NCBI GenBank assembly: GCA_016716235.1
Contig: JADJWS010000001.1
Location: 620,001-684,000 of the forward strand
Length of the DNA: 64,000 bases
From: Candidatus Defluviilinea gracilis
GTDB taxonomy: Bacteria; Chloroflexota; Anaerolineae; Anaerolineales; Villigracilaceae
Reading direction: 5' to 3'
Shown here: positions 42,053 to 51,521 of the stretch, piece by piece
How the letters are laid out: every line of letters starts with the position of its first letter
Numbering within the stretch: position 1 is the stretch's first letter
Position numbers and translations under genes: made by a program
The notes under the pieces: generated by a model
Seen by the model: the letters and a program-made list of their open reading frames with translations, nothing else
Told to the model about the DNA's origin: nothing
The model's database searches: none

Positions 42053-45000
42053 ATGCAGTTCATTGCGACCTTGCTGACGCGCCTGGCATACATCGATTCG
42101 CCCTCGCTGGCTGGGTGGCTGGTCTGGGTTGGGCTGGCGGGACTGCTCGTCTTTCTCCTATCGAGTTGGCGCAAATATCATTCGAAGATTTCACAGCGCA
42201 ATATGTGGGTTTTCATCGCGCTTGCGTTTCTCACGCCCATCACAACGTTATTCCTCGGGTTGGAATTCTCATCAGGCGGAGCATTACCTGTGCCTGGCAT
42301 TCCGGCTCAGGCGCCCGGTTCTACCGTGATGATCTTCTCCGCAATCCCGTGGACGTTGGCAGGCGGCTTGCTCGGTCCTTTTGCGGGAGCCGGCTTGGGC
42401 GTCTTAGGCGGGCTCTTGCGCGGCGTGTGGGATACGCATTCTATTTTTTCCATTATTGAATTTGGAATCCTCGGCGCGGCGTTCGCGGCAAACACACACC
42501 AGCGTTATCGCACCCCGCTCTATACCCTGCTTCGCCAGCCGCTCTTCAACGTTTTTATTCTCACCCTGATCCACGCGCTCTTGTTTATCGTCGGCGCGGT
42601 CACCAGCGTGTCGGCGTCGTCGGCGGAGCGACTCGACTACGCCTTCAGCAATGTGGGCGCGGCAAGTTTTGCTTTCGGCATCGAAATGCTCATCGCCGGG
42701 TTCGCCGCGCAGGTAATCTCTACGGTGTTCCCGAGGCTGTGGGGCGGGCGCAGCGCCTTGCAACCTTCGCCCGCCGAAAAGAGCATCGAGACGCGTTTTG
42801 TTTCCGGCGCGGGGGCGATCATCTCAACCCTGCTCATCTTGCTCCTCGTTGGCGCGTGGGTGGTGGCAGGCTCAGCCGCGCGCGGTTTGCTCGAAGACCG
42901 GCTCGCCAGCGCGGCGCAATTGAGCGCGCAAGCCATCCCGCAGTTTTTAGAATCGGGGCAAAGCCTCTCCTCGCAAATCGCATCCGACCCGCGCCTCGCG
43001 CAAGCAAGCGACGGCGAACTGCAAGCCGCTCTCGGCGAACTTATTCGCTCGGCGGCGTTTTTCAATCAGCTCGCTGTGGTGGATGTTTCCACAGCCTTGC
43101 CACTGACGAGTTACCCGGCGGAACCAGCCTTTCAACTGACAGACGGGGAAACTGCGGGACTCCCGCTTCTTTCGCAGGGGATTCTGAATCAACAACTTGC
43201 GCTTCCTCCCTCCGACCCCGGCGGACCCGCCCGCATCTCGTTCATCGCCGGCATCCCCAACTCTACCCGCGCCCTCATCGCCCGCACCGATCTCAACACA
43301 AATCCCACGCTTCGCTCGCTGACGCTCACCCTCAACGGGATGACCGAATTGAACGGCTCGGGCGTTCTGCTGGATGAACACGGGATTATCCTTCACCATT
43401 CGCAAACCGACCTGATCTTTAGCCAGTATCCCGGTGCGCGCAAAGACTCTCCAACTTTTTTCGATGAAACCTCGCCAAATGGCGCGCGGCAATTGGTGTA
43501 TTACCAGCCGGTGTTTGGGTACCCATGGGCGGTGGTGGTGACAGCGCCTGCGCGGCAGGCGCAACAGATTGCGCTCGATATCGCCCTGCCCATCGCGTTG
43601 ATGATCCTCCTGCTTGGCGCCATTGCCCTGATCGCGTTGAGTATCAGTTTACGCACAGTGACCGCATCTCTGCAAGACCTCGCCGCCGAAGCGAAATACA
43701 TCTCCACCGGCAAACTGGACCGCCCGCTTGCCGCCTCGGGTGAAGACGAACTCAGCGACCTGCGTAACGCCTTCGAACACATGCGCGCCAGCTTGCAAGC
43801 CCGCATGGATGAACTCAACCGCCTGCTGGTTGTCAGCCGGGGGGCGGCTTCGAGCCTCACATTGGGCGAAGCCCTGCATCCGGTGCTGGAAGCCATCGTG
43901 GCAAACGGCGCCACTTCTGCCCGCATGATTTTAAGCCGTGAATTCCTCCCTCCGGATACGCCCTACCGCTTTGCCGACGGACTGGAACAGGATGTGTACA
44001 TGCACCTCGATCATCAGATCGTGGCGCTCACCGAAACTCAGGAACGGGTGGTGATGGCAACTGTGGCTGGGAACCGCATTCTACTCATCGACCCGAACCT
44101 GCCGCGCCCTGAATCGTTGATCGCGCTGGCGTTGCGCCATGAAAACCGATACTATGGAACGCTCTGGGCGGCGTACGATAAACAGCACATCTTCACCGAG
44201 TCGGATCTGAAGTTCATGTCCACGTTGGCGAGTCAGGCGGCGCTGGCGGTGGCAAAGATTCGCCTCTTTATGACGGTGGAGACCAGTCGTCGTCAATTGG
44301 AGGCAATCCTCAATTCCACGCCGGACCCGATCCTCGTCACCGATGCGGCGAACCGCCTCATTTTGGCGAACCCGGCCGCCGGTCAGGCATTAGGCGTGAT
44401 CATCCGTCCCGGTGAGCGCGCGGATACCGAGAGGACGATCCAGGTAAAAGCGTTGCACGATATCCTGCGCGCCTCCTCCACCGAGCAGATTTCGGCAGAG
44501 ATCGCCATGCCGGATGGCAGGACGTATCTCGCCATGACCTCGCCCATGATCGCGGACGAGAAGATCACCGGGCGCGTGTGCGTTCTGCGCGATGTGACGC
44601 AACTGAAGGAGATCGATCAGCTTAAATCGGATTTTGTCGCGACGGTGAGTCATGACCTGCGTTCACCGCTCACGTTGATGCGCGGGTATGCCACCATGCT
44701 TGAAATGGCGGGCGCCTTGAACGACCAGCAGAAAAATTATGCGCGCATGATCGTGCAGGGCGTGGATAATATGGCGAAATTGGTCAACAACCTGCTAGAC
44801 CTCGGGCGCATCGAGTTTGGCGTGGGCTTGCAAGTGGAGACTGTCCCCGTGCTCGATATCCTCGAGCGCGTAACCGGCGACTTGCAAATGCAAGCCAAAC
44901 AGAAGAACATCTCGCTGGGGGTGGAACTGCCACGCGACCTGCCCCATGCCATCGAAGCCGATCAGGCATTGTTGCATCAGGCGTTATACAACCTTGTCGA

Positions 45001-45292
45001 AAACGCGATCAAGTACACTCCCGAAGGGGGCGCGGTCACCGTTCATGTGGATCCGCGACCCGACGGTTCGTTGATCTTCGCCGTGCAAGACAGCGGCATC
45101 GGTATTTCGGAGGAGGATCGCAAACGCTTGTTCGAAAAGTTCTATCGCGGCACCAACCGCGACGCGCTCATGCAACGCGGCACCGGGCTGGGGCTGGCTA
45201 TTGTCAAATCCATCGCGGAGAGGCACGGCGGCAAGGCATGGGTGGAAAGCGAACTGGGGAAGGGAAGCGTTTTCTTTTTGCAGATCCCCTGA
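42053..45292 (+). CDS. Membrane sensor histidine kinase (HAMP-GAF-PAS-HisKA-HATPase)
   Basis: 1079 residues. Order: N-terminal membrane region with about seven helices (residues 20-225), a helix (GAIISTLLILLLVGAWVVAG), an extracytoplasmic Cache-like domain (about 285-500), another helix (IALPIALMILLLGAIALIAL), HAMP (about 530-585), GAF (about 590-740), PAS (about 750-850), HisKA with VATVSHDLRSPLTLMRG (His near 867) and HATPase (LVENAIKYTPEGG, DSGIGISEEDRKRLFEKF, GTGLGLAIVKSIAERHGG). No response regulator gene is adjacent, so the output is unknown. Confidence 0.92.
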   Translation: MQFIATLLTRLAYIDSPSLAGWLVWVGLAGLLVFLLSSWRKYHSKISQRNMWVFIALAFLTPITTLFLGLEFSSGGALPVPGIPAQAPGSTVMIFSAIPWTLAGGLLGPFAGAGLGVLGGLLRGVWDTHSIFSIIEFGILGAAFAANTHQRYRTPLYTLLRQPLFNVFILTLIHALLFIVGAVTSVSASSAERLDYAFSNVGAASFAFGIEMLIAGFAAQVISTVFPRLWGGRSALQPSPAEKSIETRFVSGAGAIISTLLILLLVGAWVVAGSAARGLLEDRLASAAQLSAQAIPQFLESGQSLSSQIASDPRLAQASDGELQAALGELIRSAAFFNQLAVVDVSTALPLTSYPAEPAFQLTDGETAGLPLLSQGILNQQLALPPSDPGGPARISFIAGIPNSTRALIARTDLNTNPTLRSLTLTLNGMTELNGSGVLLDEHGIILHHSQTDLIFSQYPGARKDSPTFFDETSPNGARQLVYYQPVFGYPWAVVVTAPARQAQQIALDIALPIALMILLLGAIALIALSISLRTVTASLQDLAAEAKYISTGKLDRPLAASGEDELSDLRNAFEHMRASLQARMDELNRLLVVSRGAASSLTLGEALHPVLEAIVANGATSARMILSREFLPPDTPYRFADGLEQDVYMHLDHQIVALTETQERVVMATVAGNRILLIDPNLPRPESLIALALRHENRYYGTLWAAYDKQHIFTESDLKFMSTLASQAALAVAKIRLFMTVETSRRQLEAILNSTPDPILVTDAANRLILANPAAGQALGVIIRPGERADTERTIQVKALHDILRASSTEQISAEIAMPDGRTYLAMTSPMIADEKITGRVCVLRDVTQLKEIDQLKSDFVATVSHDLRSPLTLMRGYATMLEMAGALNDQQKNYARMIVQGVDNMAKLVNNLLDLGRIEFGVGLQVETVPVLDILERVTGDLQMQAKQKNISLGVELPRDLPHAIEADQALLHQALYNLVENAIKYTPEGGAVTVHVDPRPDGSLIFAVQDSGIGISEEDRKRLFEKFYRGTNRDALMQRGTGLGLAIVKSIAERHGGKAWVESELGKGSVFFLQIP

Positions 45293-45777
45293 AACAATGG
45301 AGCGGCTACCAGGACAGATCAAAACATCTTTGCCACCGAGAACGCCGAGCCGATTGAGAAGAATCTCTTAACGCTCTGCGGATTCTGCGGCGTACCCATA
45401 CGCAAGTCGCCGCTCCTCTGACACCAGGGCTTTCTTAAAGTCGCGGTTAACGATCTCTTTGGACACGGATTGCACGGAAGTCACGGATTTCTCCGTAACA
45501 AACGGAAGAAAATCCGTCCAATCCGTGAAATCCATGAACGAAAAAAGGGCATGGTTTGACTTTAAGAAAGCCGTGTCTCTGACACAGGGAGCGCTCAAAG
45601 GTTGTATATAATCCAACAGACAAACCACAGAGTCACCGAGTCACGGAGTTTTTTTAATTGTTTTTCTCCGTGTTTCCGTGACTCCGTGGTTAGGGTTTCC
45701 TGCTGTAGTGAAACTCATCTACATACTTTTAGCGCACCCCTGACACACGAGAGTAACGCGGATTCGTAAAACAGACG
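45293..45777. other. Gene-free 485-bp stretch with nested inverted repeats
   Basis: GGCTTTCTTAAAGTC and GACTTTAAGAAAGCC form a perfect 15-base inverted pair (about 45430-45445 and 45559-45574). Between them lies a TCCGTG/CACGGA palindrome (GGATTTCTCCGT...ACGGAAGAAAATCC). A second repeat, CACAGAGTCACCGAGTCACGGAG...CTCCGTGTTTCCGTGACTCCGTGG (about 45627-45690), is also inverted. No gene seen. Confidence 0.72.
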
Positions 45778-45816
45778 TATAATGCAAACCCTCGCCGTAG
45801 CGCGGGGATTCTTTTT
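45778..45816 (+). promoter_or_regulatory. -10 box plus 5' hairpin and T-run before kimA copy 1
   Basis: TATAAT (45778-45783) is followed 5 bases later by a hairpin (CCCTCGC, loop CGTA, GCGCGGG; one mismatch) and GATTCTTTTT, then the ATG at 45823. The transcript would start at about the first base of the hairpin. It looks like an attenuator or a 5'-end stabiliser; the same layout occurs before the second copy. Confidence 0.5.
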
Positions 45817-45822
45817 GCAATC

Positions 45823-47772
45823 ATGAGCCATCACAAAAATACAGCCTCCACTCAGTTCATCCGCCGAACGGCAAAACATCCCTCTTCAAGCCTCAGTCAT
45901 TATTTGTTAGGGCGCCCTCTCTCCACAGCCGACGCGGCGCATGAGACCATCGGCAAAAGCGTGGGGCTGGCAGTCTTTGCGGCAGACGCGCTATCCTCCA
46001 CCGCCTATGCCACGCAGGAAGTTCTGGTTATTCTCGCCGGCGCGGGGACGCTTGCCTTCGGTTATGTTTTTCCCATTTCCATTGTGATCGTCGCGTTGCT
46101 CGCCATTGTGGTGCTGTCCTACGAACAGATCATCCACGCTTATCCCGGTGGCGGCGGCGCATACATTGTCGCCTCGGATAATCTTGGGAAAATCCCGGCG
46201 CTGGTTGCCGCGGCGGCATTGCTCACCGATTACATCCTGACCGTTTCTGTGTCCATTTCCTCCGGTGTGGCGCAGATCGTTTCGGCATACCCGCAATTGT
46301 TCGATTATCGAGTCGCCATGTCGGTATTCTTTGTCGTCCTGATCATGGTGATCAACCTGCGCGGCGTGAGAGAATCGGGGGCGGCATTTGCCATTCCGAG
46401 TTATTTCTTCATTGTGATGATGTTGTTCTTGATCGGGACCGGGCTTTTCCGTTTGGCGACCGGTTCGCTTGGCGCGGTGGTCAACCCGCCGGAGATCGAA
46501 CACGTGGATGAACTGACCGGGATCAGCCTGTTCTTATTGCTCCATGCTTTTTCAAGCGGCACCACCGCCATGACCGGCGTGGAAGCCATCTCGAACGGCA
46601 TTACGGCTTTCAAAGAACCGCGCAGTAAAAACGCCGGCATCACTTTGATCTGGATGGCTTGTGTTCTGGGCGTCCTTTTCATCGGCATTTCTTTCCTCAC
46701 GAGAGAAATTCAAGCCGTGCCGTCTGAAACAGAAACCGTCATCTCGCAACTTGCCCGGACGATCTTCAACGGGCAGGGGATTCTGTATTTAGGCGCAATT
46801 CTCGGCACAACCGTCATTCTCATCCTTGCCGCGAATACCGCTTTTGCCGGGTTCCCACGTTTAAGCGCCCTGCTTGCCGGTGACGGGTTCATGCCGCGCC
46901 AACTGACTTACCGCGGAAGCCGCCTTGTCTATTCATACGGGATCATCGCGTTGGGGGTGGCGGCATCCATTCTCATTATCATCTTTCAAGCGAGCGTAAC
47001 GCGCCTCATTCCACTCTATGCCATTGGCGTATTTCTATCGTTCACACTGGCGCAGGCAGGCATGACCCGGCGCTGGTGGCGTTCGGGGAAATTGGATAAG
47101 ACGGTTCAACCCGAAGATCACAATCGTCCGCATCCTTTGCATTACGACAAAAGATGGTTCGTCAAGATGATCAGCAACGCATTGGGCGCGCTCTGCACCG
47201 CGCTGGTGGTCGGCGTATTTGCGGTGACAAAGTTCCATGACGGGGCATGGATCGTCTTAATTCTCACTCCCATTTTGATCGGGATCTTTCTGTGGATTCA
47301 CCGTCACTACGCCAATATGGCAAGCCGTCTCTCGCTGGAAAATTACGGCGAGCCGCCGCCCTATAACGCGCGCCATCGCGTGATCGTGCCGATCAGCGGC
47401 GTGCATCGCGGCACGCTTGCGGCTCTGCGGTATGCGCGGATGTTGTCGGACGATGTGACCGCCGTGCATGTTTCGATGGAGCCGGAGGACACGGAAAAGG
47501 CGCAACATAAATGGGCAAAATGGGGACGCGGAACGCGCCTCGTCATCCTTGATTCGCCTTACCGCCTCTTCGTGGAGCCGTTGCTGAGTTATATCAATGA
47601 GATTTTATCCAGCCGCCAACCCAACGAAACCATCACCATTGTTGTTCCGCATTTTGTGGCGGAGACGAAACTCCATAACGCGCTTCATATGCAGACCGCC
47701 GAACTATTGCGCCGCGAACTGCTCGAAACCCCCGGCGTGGTGATCACCGAAGTCCCCTATCAAATCCCTTAG
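45823..47772 (+). CDS. kimA: KimA-like potassium/proton symporter (APC superfamily), copy 1
   Basis: 649 residues. About twelve transmembrane helices after GRPLSTADAAHETIGKSVGL and DALSSTAYATQEVLVILAGA, then a cytosolic C-terminal USP-like domain (HRVIVPISGVHRGTLAAL, RLVILDSPYRLFVEPLLSYI). This is the KimA (YdaO) pattern, a high-affinity K+ importer that c-di-AMP controls in Bacillus subtilis. No ydaO-type riboswitch was recognised upstream. The next three genes complete a K+ module. Confidence 0.85.
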   Translation: MSHHKNTASTQFIRRTAKHPSSSLSHYLLGRPLSTADAAHETIGKSVGLAVFAADALSSTAYATQEVLVILAGAGTLAFGYVFPISIVIVALLAIVVLSYEQIIHAYPGGGGAYIVASDNLGKIPALVAAAALLTDYILTVSVSISSGVAQIVSAYPQLFDYRVAMSVFFVVLIMVINLRGVRESGAAFAIPSYFFIVMMLFLIGTGLFRLATGSLGAVVNPPEIEHVDELTGISLFLLLHAFSSGTTAMTGVEAISNGITAFKEPRSKNAGITLIWMACVLGVLFIGISFLTREIQAVPSETETVISQLARTIFNGQGILYLGAILGTTVILILAANTAFAGFPRLSALLAGDGFMPRQLTYRGSRLVYSYGIIALGVAASILIIIFQASVTRLIPLYAIGVFLSFTLAQAGMTRRWWRSGKLDKTVQPEDHNRPHPLHYDKRWFVKMISNALGALCTALVVGVFAVTKFHDGAWIVLILTPILIGIFLWIHRHYANMASRLSLENYGEPPPYNARHRVIVPISGVHRGTLAALRYARMLSDDVTAVHVSMEPEDTEKAQHKWAKWGRGTRLVILDSPYRLFVEPLLSYINEILSSRQPNETITIVVPHFVAETKLHNALHMQTAELLRRELLETPGVVITEVPYQIP

Positions 47773-47799
47773 CCATCCAACGCGTTTGTTGATTTAGAA

Positions 47800-47836
47800 T
47801 ATAATCATCGCGCTCCTCCTGAAGCGGGGCGTTTTT
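47800..47836 (+). promoter_or_regulatory. -10 box plus 5' hairpin and T-run before kimA copy 2
   Basis: TATAAT at 47800-47805, then CGCTCC (47811-47816), 9-base loop, GGGGCG (47826-47831) and TTTTT. It ends 18 bases before the ATG at 47855. It could equally terminate copy 1. Confidence 0.5.
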
Positions 47837-47854
47837 GGCAGACAAGAGAAATAC

Positions 47855-49813
47855 ATGTTAAGCCCGGAAAAAAAACAAACAGAAATCTTAAGGCGGCAAA
47901 GCGACTACCAGCCGCCGCGTTCCCTAAGTCATTGGTTTATTGGAAGACCGTTATCCACAGCCGACGCGCCTCACCAGACTATCGGTAAGCGTGTGGGGCT
48001 GGCAGTGTTCGCGTCGGATGCGCTGTCGTCCACCGCCTATGCCACGCAGGAAATCCTGGGCGTGCTGACGGTGGCGGGCGCGGTCGCGCTTTCGTTCGTA
48101 TTCCCCATTTCCATTGCCATCGTCATCCTCTTGTTGATCGTCACGATCTCCTACGAACAGACGATTCACGCCTACCCCGGTGGAGGCGGCGCCTATATCG
48201 TTTCAAGGGATAACCTGGGCGAATCTGCGGCGCAGGTGGCGGGCGCGGCGCTTCTCATGGATTACATTTTGACCGTCGCGGTGTCCATCTCCTCGGGCGT
48301 GGCGCAGATCGTATCCGCTTATCCGGCGCTCGACGCTCATCGCGTTGTGTTGGGTGTGGCGGCGGTTTTTATCGTCATGCTGGTCAACTTGCGAGGGGTG
48401 AAAGAATCAGGCGCGGCGTTCGCCATTCCAACTTATTTCTTTGTCGTCATGATGTTCATCACAACCGGACTGGGACTGTTCCGTTATTTCAACGGCTCGT
48501 TGGGAACTGTGATCGATCCCCCCGAAGTTCATCTGATACACACGCTGGCGCCGGTCACCGCGTTTCTGTTGTTGCACGCGTTCGCCAACGGCACAACCGC
48601 GCTCACCGGGGTGGAAGCCATCTCGAACGGCATTACCGCGTTCAAGGAACCCCGCAGTCGGAACGCGGGCATCACTTTGATCTGGATGTCGATCATCCTT
48701 GGCGCGCTATTCCTCAGCATTTCCTTTCTCACCGGTCAGATCGGCGGCGTGTTCTCCGAAGAGGAAACGATCATCTCTCAACTCACACGCACCGTCTATG
48801 ATGGGCGCGGACTCATGTATCTTGGCACGATGGCGGCTACAACCGTGATCTTGCTCATGGCGGCAAATACGGCGTTTGCAGATTTTCCGCGTTTGAGCGC
48901 GCTCGCCGCCGGCGACGGTTTCTTGCCGCGTCAACTCACGTTTCGCGGAAGCCGCCTCGTGTATTCGAATGGGATCGTCACCCTTTCGGTCATTGCCTCC
49001 ATTCTGATCATCCTGTTCAAAGCCAGCGTCACTTTATTAATTCCGCTGTATGCCATCGGCGTGTTTCTCTCATTCACCTTGTCGCAATCTGGCATGGCGA
49101 GGCGTTGGTGGAAGATCGGACGATTAAAAGAAGGCGAAGAGATCGTTGAACAAGGCTCAACCCTCAAATACGAGGCAGGCTGGCGGCACAAAATGTTCAT
49201 CAACGGGTTCGGCGCCGTCTGCACCGCCGTAGTGATGATCGTATTTGCCGTGACGAAATTCCGCGAGGGCGCGTGGATCGTATTGATCCTCATCCCCTTA
49301 CTGGTGACCATCTTCTTTACCATCCATCGCCATTATAAAGAACTGGCAAAATATCTTTCCCTCGATAAGTTCGGCGGTTTGCCGCGCCGCCAGTCGCGTC
49401 ACCGCGTGATCATGCCGGTGAGCAGTGTCCATCAAGGAACGCTGGAAGCCCTGCGTTACGCAAAGTTATTATCCGACGATGTGACCGCCATCCATGTTTC
49501 CATCGATCCGGCAGAGACGGAAAAGGTGCAGAAGAAATGGAAGCTCTGGGGCGAAGGGACGAGATTGGTCATCCTTGATTCTCCCTTTCGGCTTTTCGTC
49601 GAACCCCTGCTCGATTATATCGAGGATATTTTGGAACGCCGCCAGGCGAACGAGACCATCACCGTGGTTGTGCCCGAGTTCATTCCATCAAAGCGCTGGC
49701 ATAATGCGTTACACATGCGCACCGCGGACCTTCTGCGGCAGGAATTATTATCAAAACATAACGTCATCGTCACCGACGTTCCTTATCAAGTTTACAAGGA
49801 AGAGAAGGAGTAA
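47855..49813 (+). CDS. kimA: KimA-like potassium/proton symporter (APC superfamily), copy 2
   Basis: 652 residues, closely similar to copy 1 along its whole length (FIGRPLSTADAPHQTIGKRV, DALSSTAYATQEILGVLTVA, RLVILDSPFRLFVEPLLDYI). A tandem duplication. The two differ most at the N- and C-terminal tails. Only 6 bases separate its stop from the first TrkA-like gene, so these are co-transcribed. The two copies may differ in K+ affinity or in regulation (inference). Confidence 0.85.
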   Translation: MLSPEKKQTEILRRQSDYQPPRSLSHWFIGRPLSTADAPHQTIGKRVGLAVFASDALSSTAYATQEILGVLTVAGAVALSFVFPISIAIVILLLIVTISYEQTIHAYPGGGGAYIVSRDNLGESAAQVAGAALLMDYILTVAVSISSGVAQIVSAYPALDAHRVVLGVAAVFIVMLVNLRGVKESGAAFAIPTYFFVVMMFITTGLGLFRYFNGSLGTVIDPPEVHLIHTLAPVTAFLLLHAFANGTTALTGVEAISNGITAFKEPRSRNAGITLIWMSIILGALFLSISFLTGQIGGVFSEEETIISQLTRTVYDGRGLMYLGTMAATTVILLMAANTAFADFPRLSALAAGDGFLPRQLTFRGSRLVYSNGIVTLSVIASILIILFKASVTLLIPLYAIGVFLSFTLSQSGMARRWWKIGRLKEGEEIVEQGSTLKYEAGWRHKMFINGFGAVCTAVVMIVFAVTKFREGAWIVLILIPLLVTIFFTIHRHYKELAKYLSLDKFGGLPRRQSRHRVIMPVSSVHQGTLEALRYAKLLSDDVTAIHVSIDPAETEKVQKKWKLWGEGTRLVILDSPFRLFVEPLLDYIEDILERRQANETITVVVPEFIPSKRWHNALHMRTADLLRQELLSKHNVIVTDVPYQVYKEEKE

Positions 49814-49819
49814 TCGATC

Positions 49820-50482
49820 ATGAAATTTATCGTTGTGGGATGCGGCCGCGTCGGCGCGGAACTGTGTTATCACCTGTTCACGAGCGGCCATCAGGTCGTA
49901 GTGGTGGATAGCCGCCGAGAAGCCTTCAACCGCCTCCATCCCGATTTTCGCGGACGCACGCTCGAAGGCGAAGGTTTGGCGGAAAGCGTGCTCGAACGCG
50001 CCGGCATTCAAGAAGCCGATGGGCTTGCCGCTGTAACGAATTCAGACACCCTGAATGCGGTTGTGGCTCATACCGCGCGCGCCTTCTACAAAGTACCCAA
50101 CGTGGTGGCGCGCAATTACGACCCGAACCTGCGCTCGGTCATCGAAGCGTTTGGGTTGCATACGGTGGGTTCCACGTATTGGGGCGCGCAACGCGTGGAG
50201 GAATTATTGATGAACCCTTCGCACCGCGCGGTCTATTCCGCTGGCAACGGCGAGGTGGAAGTGTACGAGATCATCATTCCCGAATTATGGAACGGTAAAA
50301 CGGTTGGAGATTTGCTGTCTTCGCTGAAGCAATGCTACCCTGTGGCGCTTTCGCGCGCCGGCAGAGCATCCTTGCCGGAGATGGGCACAACCCTTCAAAC
50401 CGGCGACCTGCTCAACGTCAGTTCCACGTTCGAAGGGATTGGCGCGTTGTCGGCATTACTCACCGGAAAGGCGGAGGCGTAA
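49820..50482 (+). CDS. trkA: TrkA/KtrA-like RCK protein, copy 1
   Basis: 220 residues. Rossmann-type N-terminus (MKFIVVGCGRVGAELCYHLF, then VVVDSRREAFNRLHP) binds NAD or ATP, followed by an RCK_C domain (YEIIIPELWNGKTVGDLLSS). Such subunits gate K+ channels or transporters such as Trk/Ktr in response to nucleotides. Here no TrkH/KtrB gene is adjacent; instead the genes before it are KimA symporters. The next RCK gene starts 1 base after its stop. Confidence 0.85.
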   Translation: MKFIVVGCGRVGAELCYHLFTSGHQVVVVDSRREAFNRLHPDFRGRTLEGEGLAESVLERAGIQEADGLAAVTNSDTLNAVVAHTARAFYKVPNVVARNYDPNLRSVIEAFGLHTVGSTYWGAQRVEELLMNPSHRAVYSAGNGEVEVYEIIIPELWNGKTVGDLLSSLKQCYPVALSRAGRASLPEMGTTLQTGDLLNVSSTFEGIGALSALLTGKAEA

Positions 50483-50483
50483 C

Positions 50484-51182
50484 ATGTTCGTATTGATCGC
50501 CGGCGGCGGGCGCACGGGCACGCGCCTCGCCAGTTTATTAGTGAATCAAAATTACAAAGTCCGTCTCATCGAGCATCGGCGCGAGTTGCTCACGCACCTG
50601 CACCAGGAACTGCCCACCGAGGTGATCTATGAAGGGAACGCGGTAGACCCCGGCGTGCTCGAGGCGGCAGGCGCGCGAGAAGCGCATGTGGTTGCCGCGG
50701 TCACCAGCGAAGACGCGACCAACCTTGCCATGTGTTTTGTCGTCAAGACCATGTTCGAGGTGCCGCGCACGATTGCGCGCGTGAACAACCCGGTGAACGC
50801 CTGGCTGTTCAACGACACATTCAAGGTGGATGTGGCGTTGAACTCGGCGGATGTGCTGGCGCATTTGATCCAGGAAGAAATGTCGCTGGGCGACATGATG
50901 ACGCTCTTCAAGATCCGCCGCGGACATTATTCGGTGGTGGAGGAAAAAGTGCCGCCAGGGGCAAAAGCCATTGGCGTTGCGCTCAAAGATTTGGCGTTGG
51001 CGGAGCATTGCGTGATCGCGGCGATCATCCGCGACGGTGTGATGACCTTGCCGCGCGGCGACAGCGCCTTGCAGGAAAACGACGAGATCATCGCGGTTGC
51101 CAGCCCGGAGGGCGCGCAAAAACTCGCGGAAATACTCGCGCACCCGGTCTACCCGGTCCGCAATGGGAACAAAAAAGAATAG
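50484..51182 (+). CDS. trkA: TrkA/KtrA-like RCK protein, copy 2
   Basis: 232 residues. MFVLIAGGGRTGTRLASLLV is the nucleotide-binding motif and VRLIEHRRELLTHLHQELPT the second strand; HYSVVEEKVPPGAKAIGVAL is the RCK_C domain. It is a paralogue of the preceding gene, not a copy of its whole length. Together they may form a hetero-oligomeric gating ring, by analogy with two-RCK arrangements in other K+ systems (inference). Confidence 0.85.
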   Translation: MFVLIAGGGRTGTRLASLLVNQNYKVRLIEHRRELLTHLHQELPTEVIYEGNAVDPGVLEAAGAREAHVVAAVTSEDATNLAMCFVVKTMFEVPRTIARVNNPVNAWLFNDTFKVDVALNSADVLAHLIQEEMSLGDMMTLFKIRRGHYSVVEEKVPPGAKAIGVALKDLALAEHCVIAAIIRDGVMTLPRGDSALQENDEIIAVASPEGAQKLAEILAHPVYPVRNGNKKE

Positions 51183-51253
51183 GCGGCGAACCAAGCCTCC
51201 CCTGCGAAGGAAGCGGTGGGAAATCCACCAAGGAATCTCCCGCCGATTCCAAA

Positions 51254-51283
51254 TTGACCGAATCGGAAGCCCTACGGTATAAT
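51254..51283 (+). promoter_or_regulatory. Promoter of the rpmH operon
   Basis: TTGACC (51254-51259), 18-base spacer, TATAAT (51278-51283). A leader of about 50 bases with a GAGGAA Shine-Dalgarno-like stretch (about 51324) follows. The best -35/-10 pair in the window. Confidence 0.7.
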
Positions 51284-51335
51284 GTCGTGCCGCTTTGAAA
51301 GCGACAGCCATTATTTTTGAAACGAGGAACGAAGA

Positions 51336-51506
51336 ATGACCAAACGTACGTACCAACCGAAAATTCGCCGCCGCGTGCGCGTGCATGGCTTTCGCAAGCG
51401 CATGGCTACGGCAGATGGACGCGCCGTGCTCAAGCGCCGCCGCTTGCGTGGTCGCGCGCAGTTGACCAAGACCGCCAACAACCACGTGAAAAAAGTCCGC
51501 TGGTAG
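51336..51506 (+). CDS. rpmH: Ribosomal protein bL34
   Basis: A 56-residue, very basic protein: MTKRTYQPKIRRRVRVHGFR, then RMATADGRAVLKRRRLRGRA. This is the typical bL34 sequence with a slightly long basic C-terminus (NNHVKKVRW). It begins the rpmH-rnpA-yidD-yidC-jag cluster found near the chromosome origin in many bacteria. No dnaA gene is adjacent in the window. Confidence 0.95.
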   Translation: MTKRTYQPKIRRRVRVHGFRKRMATADGRAVLKRRRLRGRAQLTKTANNHVKKVRW

Positions 51507-51521
51507 GCGGCAGAAAGCGCG

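Noticed and set aside
45640..45822. c-di-AMP (ydaO-type) riboswitch upstream of kimA
   Set aside because: I could not match the conserved helices; the sequence is filled with CACAGAG/CTCCGTG repeats, and the -10 box lies too near the start for such a long leader.
47951..47959. DnaA box TTATCCACA, possible replication origin
   Set aside because: It is single, lies inside the kimA coding sequence and has no nearby AT-rich unwinding region or dnaA gene.
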